From assembly GCA_934524985.1 (NCBI GenBank), contig CAKSYT010000011.1:1-64000 (forward strand): a DNA stretch of 64,000 bases, in the 5' to 3' direction. A program made the translations under genes and the position numbers. Positions 41,596 to 48,981 of the stretch are shown piece after piece (position 1 is the first letter of the stretch; every line of letters starts with the position of its first letter). The DNA is from an uncultured Faecalibacterium sp. Its GTDB lineage: Bacteria > Bacillota > Clostridia > Oscillospirales > Ruminococcaceae. Under the pieces are notes generated by a model. That model was not told the DNA's origin. It saw only the letters and a program-made list of their open reading frames with translations, and searched no databases.

Positions 41596-41676
41596 TGCAA
41601 AGTCGGACAGCCCGCAGACTGTCCGACTTTGTTCTGATAAAATATTATTTATGCGGAGCGCATTCAAAATGCTCTG
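41596..41676 (+). repeat. Structured intergenic element, decayed copy 6
   Basis: Hairpin CAAAGTCGGACAG (41598-41610)/CTGTCCGACTTTG (41619-41631) with CCCGCAGA loop, AT-rich linker, then a truncated core ATGCGGAGCGCATTCAAAAT (41651-41670) matching only the second half of the other cores. Confidence 0.5.
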
Positions 41677-41679
41677 GCG

Positions 41680-43266
41680 TTACACGCCGGAAGCACCATA
41701 GTTTGCCAGCACGCGGGCGGAGGGGTCGTTGACGTTGCAGCCCGGCCATGCCTTGTTGGGCATCCAGAAGCCCACGATGGTGCGGCTCTGGTCGTGGTAG
41801 TACTTCTCAAAAATTTCGCGGTAGAACAGGCTCTCCTTGGTAAAGGGCATGCAGTGTGCCGAGTAGTTTGCCCGGCGCATCTGGAACTCCTCGTCGGTGT
41901 ACAGGCTTTCGGCGTACTCCTTGATGTCATCCACCATGCTGTGGCCCACAGCGTCCGAGAAGGCAGCTTTTTCGCGCCACAGGATCTCCGGCGGCAGCCA
42001 GTCGCCCTCAAAGGCCTTGCGCAGCAGGTACTTGCCCTTGCCGTAGCGGTTCAGCTTCTTTTCCGGGTCGATGGCCATGACGTAGCGCACAAAGTCCAAG
42101 TCGCCAAAGGGCACGCGGGCCTCGATGCTGTTGGAGGAGATGCAGCGGTCTGCCCGCAGCACATCGTACATGTACAGCTCACGGATGCGCTTCTGGCTCT
42201 CCTGCTGGAAGGCGTCGGCGGTGGGGGCATAGTCGGTATATTTGTAGCCGAACAGCTCGTCCGAGATCTCGCCGGTCAGCAGCACACGCACATCGGTCTG
42301 CTCGTGGATGGCCTTGCACAGCAGGTACATGCCCATGCTGGCGCGGATGGTGGTGATATCCCATGTGCCGAGCAGACGGATGACCTCCTCCAAGCTGCTG
42401 AGCACCATCTCGCGGTTGATGATGATCTCGTGGTGCTCGCTGCCCAGATAGTCCGCAGTCTGGCGGGCGTATTTCAGGTCGATGGCATCGGTGTCCATGC
42501 CGATGGCAAAGGTGCGGATGGGCTTACCCAGCTTCTTGGCGGCAATGGAGCACACCAAGGAGGAGTCGAGCCCGCCGGAAAGCAGAAAGCCCACAGGTGC
42601 ATCGGCGTCCAGCCGCTTTTCCACACCGGCGATGAGCTTTTCGCGGATGTTCTGCAGAATGGTGGGCATATCGTCCTGCATGGGGGCGGGCACATCGGCA
42701 ATGTCCTCGTAGCGCACAAAGCGGCCGTCGCAGTAGTAGCTGCCGATGGGGAAGGGACGGATATCATCGCACCAGCCGATGAGGTTGCGCATCTCGGAGG
42801 AGAAGGCAATCTTGTGGCTGGACTTGGAGTAGCCGTAGAACAGCGGCCGGATGCCGATGGGGTCGCGGGCGGCGATGAGCCGATCCTTGCGGGAATCGTA
42901 CATGATCAGCGCAAACTCGGCGTCCATGTGGCGGAACATATCCAGCCCGTACTCGTAGTACAGCGGCAGCAGGATCTCGCAGTCGCAGTCGGAGCAGAAC
43001 TTGTAGCCCCGGCGCTTTAAGATCTCTTTTTCGAACCGGAAGCCGTACAGCTCGCCGTTGCACACCACGCAGTCCGCGCCCCGGTAAAAGGGCTGCATTC
43101 CCTCCGGGGTCAGTCCCATGATGGCAAGCCGCCCAAAGCCCATCAGGCCGTAGGGACCCTCCACCACCCGCTGGTCGTCCGGTCCGCGGTCCACGGTGCG
43201 CAGCAGATACTCTTTGAATTTTTCGGCACTCAGGTCGTGCCCCGTATAACCCATAACACAACACAT
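41680..43266 (-). CDS. asnB: Asparagine synthase, glutamine-hydrolysing
   Basis: 528 residues from ATG at 43266, chosen because Cys2 (MCCVMGYTG) must be the N-terminal nucleophile of the Ntn glutaminase; the longer upstream frame would bury it. Glutaminase to about 190, then synthetase domain with PP-loop LSGGLDSSL near 240 and the DITTIRAS/LTGEISDELFGY segments. Makes asparagine from aspartate, glutamine and ATP. Regulated by an asparagine T-box. Confidence 0.93.
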   Translation of the reverse strand: MCCVMGYTGHDLSAEKFKEYLLRTVDRGPDDQRVVEGPYGLMGFGRLAIMGLTPEGMQPFYRGADCVVCNGELYGFRFEKEILKRRGYKFCSDCDCEILLPLYYEYGLDMFRHMDAEFALIMYDSRKDRLIAARDPIGIRPLFYGYSKSSHKIAFSSEMRNLIGWCDDIRPFPIGSYYCDGRFVRYEDIADVPAPMQDDMPTILQNIREKLIAGVEKRLDADAPVGFLLSGGLDSSLVCSIAAKKLGKPIRTFAIGMDTDAIDLKYARQTADYLGSEHHEIIINREMVLSSLEEVIRLLGTWDITTIRASMGMYLLCKAIHEQTDVRVLLTGEISDELFGYKYTDYAPTADAFQQESQKRIRELYMYDVLRADRCISSNSIEARVPFGDLDFVRYVMAIDPEKKLNRYGKGKYLLRKAFEGDWLPPEILWREKAAFSDAVGHSMVDDIKEYAESLYTDEEFQMRRANYSAHCMPFTKESLFYREIFEKYYHDQSRTIVGFWMPNKAWPGCNVNDPSARVLANYGASGV

Positions 43267-43299
43267 ACTTCTTACCCCTCTTGTAAAAACGATAAAAAT

Positions 43300-43594
43300 A
43301 AAAATACGGCAGCACATTCATCCCATAGTCCTAGGACGAATATGCTGCCGTATCCGTGGTGCCACCTAAATTACCGGCATACGCAATACGCCGGTCACTT
43401 TTGTGCGCTCTCCCCGTTGAAAGCACTGCCGCGATAACGAGCGGCGCACGTCTGCCCCTACTGCTGCACACCGCAGGTTCAGGGAGCGGCTCACGGGTGT
43501 TCTTCGGGCTTCGTTTTCTGCGCGGTTTCCAGCATCCCGCACTCTCTGTAAGAAAAAACCTGAGGCCTTACTTTTCCCGGTCAAGGCTTTTATT
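43300..43594 (-). promoter_or_regulatory. T-box leader of asnB (Asn specifier)
   Basis: Minus strand: stem I with AGAGAG and GGATGCTGGAAAC, specifier AAC (43501-43499) in GAAGAACACCC, T-box AGGTGGCACCACGG (43367-43354), and terminator ATACGGCAGCATATTCGTCC with its partner ending in TTTTTATTTTT (43353-43300). AAC is an asparagine codon, matching the gene. Uncharged tRNA-Asn should favour read-through. Confidence 0.88.
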
Positions 43595-43600
43595 GTTTGC

Positions 43601-43629
43601 ATTGTATCACGGGTTTTTGTCCGTGTCAA
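43601..43629 (-). promoter_or_regulatory. asnB promoter
   Basis: Minus strand TTGACA (43629-43624), 17 bases, TACAAT (43606-43601). It overlaps the 3' end of the Fur-family gene. Confidence 0.8.
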
Positions 43630-44092
43630 CACAGCAGGCGCATTTTTTTGCAGGCTGTTCTTCAGCTGCGGACGGTGCCGCGTTCTGCGCGCAATGACGG
43701 CACAGCCCGTACAGCACGCTGCCCTCGCATTGCAGGGTAAAGCCGTGCTCTGCCATCAGGTGGGCGCGCACCTCATCCATAAAATGGCAGTCCAGGTGAT
43801 AGATGCGCCCGCACTGCACGCACTTGAGGTGCAGGTGCTCCCGGCAGTGGCGTCCCTCGTCCACATACTGGAACACCGCCCGCTCGCCCTTATCAGCTAC
43901 ATATTTCATAATGCGCTGCTCGCCCGCCAGCTTGTCCAGATAGCGGTACACGGTGGTGGGGTTGGGGCTTGCGCCCTGCTCCTCCAGATGCTCCAGAATG
44001 TTGGAGGCGCTTACTGCGTGCTGGCGGTTGTTGATGAGGTAGTCCAAGATGAGCTGCCGGGTGCGGGTGTTGTAGCCATCGCTTCGTGCCAT
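43607..44092 (-). CDS. Fur-family metal or peroxide regulator
   Basis: 161 residues from ATG at 44092 (AAAGGA upstream). N-terminal winged helix (SNILEHLEEQGASPNPTTVYRYL, about 30-55), dimer domain with HLHLKCVQCGRIYHLDC, and second CxxC (CRHC near 140): structural zinc site of four Cys. A His-rich regulatory site (GRHCREHLHLK) is present. Ends with a Cys-rich tail (KKCACC). Zur seems likely but PerR/Fur cannot be excluded. No obvious metal gene adjacent. Confidence 0.8.
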   Translation of the reverse strand: MARSDGYNTRTRQLILDYLINNRQHAVSASNILEHLEEQGASPNPTTVYRYLDKLAGEQRIMKYVADKGERAVFQYVDEGRHCREHLHLKCVQCGRIYHLDCHFMDEVRAHLMAEHGFTLQCEGSVLYGLCRHCAQNAAPSAAEEQPAKKCACCVDTDKNP

Positions 44093-44467
44093 GAGAAATT
44101 CGGTCCTTTCCGGTGTAGATGTGTTGTTTTTCAGCCCTATTGTAGCACAGTTTGCTCTTGGATGCAAAAGAAGCGGGCAAAAAGTAGATCTGTTTGGCGA
44201 CAAGCACAAAAAACATTGTAAAAAGTAGCAAAATCGGGGTGCGATCTTTGTGTAAAACGGAAAACACGCCAAAGTTAAGCAAAAAGTCTTGTAAAAAATG
44301 CCCTAATGTGAAATAATATATTAGATAAAGTGGTTGGATTGCAGCCGGGATACAAGCTGGCTGAACATGGAGAAGAAGAAGCCGGCAGCGGTGGGTTTGC
44401 GCTGCCGGTTCGGACGTTTTGGAACGTTTTTGGAGAAGAAGACAACGAAGAATAGGAGAGTGTGCTT
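44093..44467. other. Divergent region between Fur-family and GntR genes
   Basis: Minus promoter TTGCAT (44167-44162)-17-TACAAT (44144-44139) for the Fur-family gene. A hairpin CCGGCAGC/GCTGCCGG lies at about 44374-44400 in the GntR leader. No gene seen. Confidence 0.55.
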
Positions 44468-45127
44468 ATGAAAGAGCAGGAAGCACAGGCAAAGCTCAGC
44501 CTGAAACTGCAGGCGTACCAGTACCTCAAAACCAAGATTTTGAACTGCGAGTACCGCCCCAACGAGTTTCTGAACGAGCAGAAGCTCTGCGCCGAGATGG
44601 GCAACATCAGCCGCACCCCCATGCGGGATGCGCTGGGGCGTTTAGAGCAGGAAGGGCTGATCACCATTCTGCCTAAAAAGGGTCTGATGGTCTCCGGCAT
44701 CACCGAAGAGGACGTGCACAGCATGTTTGAGATGCGTCTTTTGGTGGAGCCCTACGCCCTGCGTACTTACGGCAGCGCCATCCCCCGGGAGCAGCTGGAG
44801 GCTTACGCCGAGCTGATGCACCACAGCGAGCGCATCGAGGACTTCTGCGAGTCGGACGACGATTTCCACGAGCTGCTGATGAGCACCCTGCCCAACAAGT
44901 ATCTGCGCTCTGCCTACGACCGCATCACCGGCCTGAACACCCGCTTCCGCATCATGACCGGCAAGGTGAGCATGATCAATCAGGAGCAGACCTGCGAGGA
45001 GCATCTGCAAATTCTGGATGCTGCTCTGGCAGGGGATTGGGACGGCGCATCCATGGCGCTGCAGCACCATCTGGAGCTGGCACGCGATAAGGCCGAGGGT
45101 GTCATCAAAGTTATCCGCCTGTGGTAA
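44468..45127 (+). CDS. GntR-family regulator (FadR/FCD subfamily)
   Basis: 219 residues from ATG at 44468 (AGGAG 9 bases upstream). Winged helix at about 15-80 (NEQKLCAEMGNISRTPMRDALGRLEQEGLI) and FCD ligand domain at about 90-210 with metal-site acidic and His residues (FHELLMSTLPN; CEEHLQILDAAL). These usually sense organic acids or amino acids. Convergent with the tryptophan importer operon; target unknown. Confidence 0.85.
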   Translation: MKEQEAQAKLSLKLQAYQYLKTKILNCEYRPNEFLNEQKLCAEMGNISRTPMRDALGRLEQEGLITILPKKGLMVSGITEEDVHSMFEMRLLVEPYALRTYGSAIPREQLEAYAELMHHSERIEDFCESDDDFHELLMSTLPNKYLRSAYDRITGLNTRFRIMTGKVSMINQEQTCEEHLQILDAALAGDWDGASMALQHHLELARDKAEGVIKVIRLW

Positions 45128-45148
45128 AAAACTAAAAATCAATAACGT

Positions 45149-45220
45149 AAAAAGCATCTGCAACATTCGCTGCTGAATTTCACAGAATCAGCGAAACTTT
45201 GTTGCAGATGCTTTTTCTTT
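45149..45220 (+). terminator. Terminator after the GntR gene
   Basis: AAAAAGCATCTGCAACA pairs with TGTTGCAGATGCTTTTT, with an inner TTCGCTG/CAGCGAA stem. Confidence 0.85.
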
Positions 45221-45229
45221 AGCTGGCTC

Positions 45230-45433
45230 GCCCTCTCAGCCTCGCTTTGCTCGGCAGCTCTCCCAAAGGGAGAGCCAAGAGCACTGCCGGAAGCTTTCTC
45301 GTTGCTCCTAACACTTTAGCAACGAACGTAACGGCTTGGCTCCCCCTTTGAGGAAAGACTTCCCCCGCTCCGGGGGAAGATGTCACCGCAGGTGACAAAA
45401 GGGGGAATCTGGCGCGGGAGCGCCTGAGAGGGC
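45230..45433. mobile_element. MITE-like element, 204 bases
   Basis: Bounded by GCCCTCTCAG (45230-45239) and its inverse CTGAGAGGGC (45424-45433). Interior has several hairpins (CTCTCCC/GGGAGAG; CTTCCCCC/GGGGGAAG; GTCACC/GGTGAC) and no coding capacity. A related left end (CCCCTCAGTCTCGCTACGCT) is at about 52325. Confidence 0.55.
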
Positions 45434-45452
45434 GGGTGCAGCAGACCTTTTA

Positions 45453-46271
45453 TTATTTCTCCACCTTGCTCAGCAGGATGCGGTCATTATCAAGGTTTTT
45501 GCCCGCGTTCTCGCGGAACTTTTCAAGCAAATCGTCCACGGTCATCTTGCTGCGCTCTGCGCCCTTTACGTCAAATACGATGCGCCCGGCGTCCATCATC
45601 AGGGTGCGGTTGCCCAGCTCCAGCGCCTGGTGCATATTGTGGGTCACCATCAGGCAGGTGATCTTTTTCTCGGCCACGATGCTCTTGGTCAGCGCCAGCA
45701 CCTTTTCGGCGGTAGCGGGGTCCAGCGCGGCGGTGTGCTCGTCCAGCAGCAGCAGCTTGGGGGTGACAAGGGTAGCCATAAGCAGGGTAAGCGCCTGCCG
45801 CTGCCCGCCGGAGAGCAGCCCCACCGGCTGCTTCATGCGGTCCTCAAGCCCCATGTCCAGCAGGGCAAGCTTTTCGCGGAAGAGTGCCTTATCCTTGCGG
45901 GAGATGCGGGAGAAGATGGCATTGGGCGCAGTGCCTGCCCGCAGGTAGGCCAGCGCCAGATTTTCCTCAATGGTCATGTTGGGCGCGGTGCCCTTGAGCG
46001 GGTCTTGGAACAGATGCCCGATGACCTTGCTGCGCTGGTGCTCCGGCGCAAAGGTGATGTCCTGCCCGCCCAGCAGAATGCTGCCCTCGTCGGCAATAAA
46101 GCCGCCGGTGATGGCGTTGAACAGGGTGGATTTGCCCGCGCCGTTGGAGCCCACGATGGTGGCAAAATCTCCGGCCTCCATCTGCAGGCTTACTCCGGCA
46201 AGCGCCACCTTTTCGTTGACGGTGCCGGGGTTAAAGGTCTTGTGCAGGTCGTTCAGCTGCAGCATTTCCAT
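45453..46271 (-). CDS. ABC transporter ATPase of a predicted tryptophan importer
   Basis: 272 residues. Walker A GSNGAGKST (41-49), Q-loop in HLFQDPLKG, signature LSGGQRQ near 153, Walker B LLLLDEHTAALDP. COG1101-type ATPase that pairs with COG2984/COG4120 proteins, i.e. the TrpXYZ group. One base separates it from the permease. A T-box with a TGG specifier upstream supports tryptophan. Confidence 0.85.
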   Translation of the reverse strand: MEMLQLNDLHKTFNPGTVNEKVALAGVSLQMEAGDFATIVGSNGAGKSTLFNAITGGFIADEGSILLGGQDITFAPEHQRSKVIGHLFQDPLKGTAPNMTIEENLALAYLRAGTAPNAIFSRISRKDKALFREKLALLDMGLEDRMKQPVGLLSGGQRQALTLLMATLVTPKLLLLDEHTAALDPATAEKVLALTKSIVAEKKITCLMVTHNMHQALELGNRTLMMDAGRIVFDVKGAERSKMTVDDLLEKFRENAGKNLDNDRILLSKVEK

Positions 46272-46272
46272 T

Positions 46273-47217
46273 TTACTGTCCCTCCCTTTTGGTCACGGTG
46301 CGGCGTGCACGGGCGGCGTGACGGCGCTTTTCAAAGGCGAAGTGCTCCCGGATGGCGGGCATGGAGATGGCCACTGCCACGATGATGGCGGAAACCAGCT
46401 TCATGGCGGCGGCGGGCACGTTGAACCGCAGCGCCACGGCAACGATAAAGCGGTACAGGCAGCTGCCGAACACCACGCCAAGGATGCGGCGCAGCATGGT
46501 GCGCTTGCCCACCAGCGTTTCGCCGATGATGAGGGAAGCCAGTGCAATGGTCACCATGCCGGTGCCCACGTTGATATCGCAGCTTTTCTGGTACTGTGCC
46601 AGCAGCCCGCCGGACAGCGCACACAGCGCACCGGACACGCACAGACCCACCGTGATGGTAAAGGCGGGGTTGATGCTGGAAGCCCGCACCATGGCGGCGT
46701 TATCGCCGGTAGCGCGGATGGAAAGACCCAGCCGCGTGCCCAGAAAACCCAGCATCGCCGCGCAGGCGATGGCAATGATAACTGCCGCCAGCGCCAGCTT
46801 GTACCAGCTGCCCAGAAAGCCCAGCGAAGTTTTTGCCATAGAGAAGATGGTAGGGGTCTTGACCAGCGACATGGTGGAGGAGAAGCCCATCACCGCCAGA
46901 TTGATGGTGTACAGGCCGGTGTTGACGATGATACCGGCCATGATGCTTTCCACCCCGAGCCTTGTCTGCAAAAAGGCGGTGACAAAGCCGGAGCACACCC
47001 CCGCAGCCATAGCAGCCGCCAGCGCAAGGATGGGGTGGCCGGTCAGCGCCACCTGACAGGCCACGGCGCAGCCCAGCGTAAAGCAGCCATCGGTGGAAAG
47101 GTCGGCAATATTCAGGATGGAGTAGCTCAGAAACAGTGCCAACGCCACCAGTCCGTAGATGCAGCCCAGCTCCAGCGCTGTCTGCAAAACGTTGAGGGAA
47201 AAGATACTCGCCAGCAT
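46273..47217 (-). CDS. ABC permease of a predicted tryptophan importer
   Basis: 314 residues with 8-9 hydrophobic segments (branched-chain amino acid permease-like, LivH fold): LSYSILNIADLSTDGCFTLG near 29-48 and the cytoplasmic loop ATGDNAAMVRASSIN near 170-185. Basic C-terminal tail. Same strand as the ATPase. A structured intergenic element lies between it and the binding protein. Confidence 0.85.
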   Translation of the reverse strand: MLASIFSLNVLQTALELGCIYGLVALALFLSYSILNIADLSTDGCFTLGCAVACQVALTGHPILALAAAMAAGVCSGFVTAFLQTRLGVESIMAGIIVNTGLYTINLAVMGFSSTMSLVKTPTIFSMAKTSLGFLGSWYKLALAAVIIAIACAAMLGFLGTRLGLSIRATGDNAAMVRASSINPAFTITVGLCVSGALCALSGGLLAQYQKSCDINVGTGMVTIALASLIIGETLVGKRTMLRRILGVVFGSCLYRFIVAVALRFNVPAAAMKLVSAIIVAVAISMPAIREHFAFEKRRHAARARRTVTKREGQ

Positions 47218-47249
47218 GGTGTATGCTCCTTTTATGTTTTTTGAGTGGA

Positions 47250-47350
47250 CGATTTTGAATGGCCTCCGCGTATGCTCTGGCCATGTTCAGCGGAAAAATT
47301 ATTTTATTTTCGGAATACCGGAGCGTCTGCGGACGCTCCGGTATTCCATT
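47250..47350 (-). repeat. Structured intergenic element, copy 2
   Basis: Minus-strand orientation. Hairpin arms 47312-47327 and 47332-47347 (loop TGCG on plus, CGCA on minus). Core segments on plus: ATGGCC (47259-47264), TCCGCG (47265-47270), GGCCAT (47279-47284), AGCGGAA (47289-47295). Confidence 0.75.
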
Positions 47351-47454
47351 TTTACGGGAAGGGGATTATAAACAGCATCTTCCCCCAGAACCGCCAAAGG
47401 CTCTCCCTTGCGGGAGAGCCGAAAAAGCCGTCAGGCTTTGACAGAGCGGGGTGT

Positions 47455-48555
47455 TCAGGAGAAGTTCTCGGCGGTGGTCACTTCGGTGATCTCGGTGCAG
47501 TAGGGCTTGAAGGCTTCCTTCAGGGCTACCAGATCCAAGCCCAGCGCTGCGGCGGTCTCGGTGTTGATGGTGACGATGCCGTTATCAAAGGTCTGGTAGG
47601 GCAGGTCTGCGGGGGTCTTGCCGTCGCACAGCAGCTGGCTGACCATATCGGCGGTGGCCTCGCCCAGCTGGACGTAGTCCACGCCGTAGCCCACCAGTGC
47701 GCCGTTCAGCGCAAAGCTGTCGGCACCGGTGTAGTGCTGCACACCGGCCTCAATGAAGCTTTCGTAGATGGACAGCTCGGCGGTCATGATGGTGTTGTCG
47801 GTGGGGGTGAACACGGCCTTGACCCCGGCGGCGACCAGTGCTTCGGCAGCCATCTGTACCTCGGCGGTGGTGGTGCCGTTCTTTTCCACCACCTTGATGC
47901 CGTTCTTCTCGCAGAAAGCCTTGGCGTCCGCAATGGCCTGGGTGGAAGAATCCTGGCTCAGGTCATACAGCAGACCGATGGTGTCGATGCCGGGGTTTGC
48001 CGCCACGATCAGGTTCATGATGGCGTCGGTGTTCAGGGCATCGGAGGTGCCGGTGATGTTCTCCTCGCCGTCAAAGCCTGCGGCGGCGGGGTCGGTCACG
48101 GCAGAGTAGACCACCGGGATGTCGGTATCCTCCACGGCAGCCAGCATGGTAGCGGCGGTGGGGGTAGCCACAGCCACGATCACGTCCACGCCGTCGGCCA
48201 CAAGGTCTGCACCGATCTGGTTCAGGTTGGACTGGTCGGCCTGTGCGTTGGCGTAGTAATCGGCGTAGTCAAAGGTGATGCCCTTCTCCTTGCCAATGGC
48301 GTCCAGACGGCTCTCCACAGATTCCACGATCTGGTTGAGGGAGGCGTGGTCCACATAGTTGACGATGCCCACCTTGAAGGTCTCGCCGGCGGCTGCGGTG
48401 CTGCCGGAGGCCGCTGCGGAGGAGGAGACTGCTGCACTGGAGGCAGAGCCGGAAGCGGCGCTGCCGCAGCCGGTCAGTGCCATGGCAGAAACAGCGGAAG
48501 CGGCCAGAGCGGCCTTCAGGAAGCTGCGGCGGGAGATCATGTTCAGGTTTTTCAT
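47455..48555 (-). CDS. ABC substrate-binding lipoprotein, predicted tryptophan receptor
   Basis: 366 residues. Leader RRSFLK and lipobox ALTGCGS (Cys about 30), Ser/Ala linker, then COG2984 domain (FKVGIVNYVDHASLNQIVES; GVDVIVAVATPTAATMLAAV; TPTDNTIMTAELSIYESFI). This family is the TrpX-type receptor. Expression is controlled by the T-box at 48565-48910. Confidence 0.85.
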   Translation of the reverse strand: MKNLNMISRRSFLKAALAASAVSAMALTGCGSAASGSASSAAVSSSAAASGSTAAAGETFKVGIVNYVDHASLNQIVESVESRLDAIGKEKGITFDYADYYANAQADQSNLNQIGADLVADGVDVIVAVATPTAATMLAAVEDTDIPVVYSAVTDPAAAGFDGEENITGTSDALNTDAIMNLIVAANPGIDTIGLLYDLSQDSSTQAIADAKAFCEKNGIKVVEKNGTTTAEVQMAAEALVAAGVKAVFTPTDNTIMTAELSIYESFIEAGVQHYTGADSFALNGALVGYGVDYVQLGEATADMVSQLLCDGKTPADLPYQTFDNGIVTINTETAAALGLDLVALKEAFKPYCTEITEVTTAENFS

Positions 48556-48564
48556 AGTGGTAAC

Positions 48565-48910
48565 TCCTTTCCCGGAGCGGGCGGCAAATCAAAAGACCCG
48601 CTCCCTTTGCGGGACGGGTCTTAAAACAAAACGACCCTGTCCCTGTGTGTTATCCACAAGGACAGGATCGGTAAATTACGATTCTGCGGTGCCACCTTGC
48701 TTGCTCTGCATCCAATACAGCAGAGCCACTCACGGAGAGCCAACACTCCCCTGTCCTGTAACGGAGACTTCCGTCCAAAGCTACTAAGGCTTCTGCCCGT
48801 TTGCCCGGCCCTCGGCGGCCCACGAAACTCTGCCCCGCTTTCGCCCGTTTGCACTGTCCGGGCTCACTGCAGATGCGCTGTGCAGGTTCTCCTCCGCCTC
48901 ATCGGTTTGA
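48565..48910 (-). promoter_or_regulatory. T-box leader with Trp (TGG) specifier
   Basis: Minus strand: base stem GGCGG/CCGCC, distal loop with GGACAGTGCAAAC, specifier TGG (48822-48820) directly before the closing CCGCC, T-box GGTGGCACCGC (about 48695-48685), terminator CGATCCTGTCC/GGACAGGGTCG with TTTTG (about 48671-48628). A second hairpin AGACCCG/CGGGTCT with TTTTGATTT (about 48622-48590) follows. TGG is the only Trp codon. Confidence 0.82.
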
Positions 48911-48914
48911 TTGC

Positions 48915-48942
48915 ATTATACACTTTATCTTCGTAAAGTCAA
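48915..48942 (-). promoter_or_regulatory. Promoter of the tryptophan importer operon
   Basis: Minus strand TTGACT (48942-48937), 16 bases, TATAAT (48920-48915). Confidence 0.75.
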
Positions 48943-48981
48943 GAGGAAATTTAAAATTTTTATTTTTTGGCCCGGTCAAAG

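Noticed and set aside
39157..41667. An 836-residue open frame on the minus strand
   Set aside because: It is the reverse of the EF-G-like gene, has no recognised domain, and arises from GC-rich codon use. The same applies to long antisense frames over GH42, argS, YfhO and lysS.
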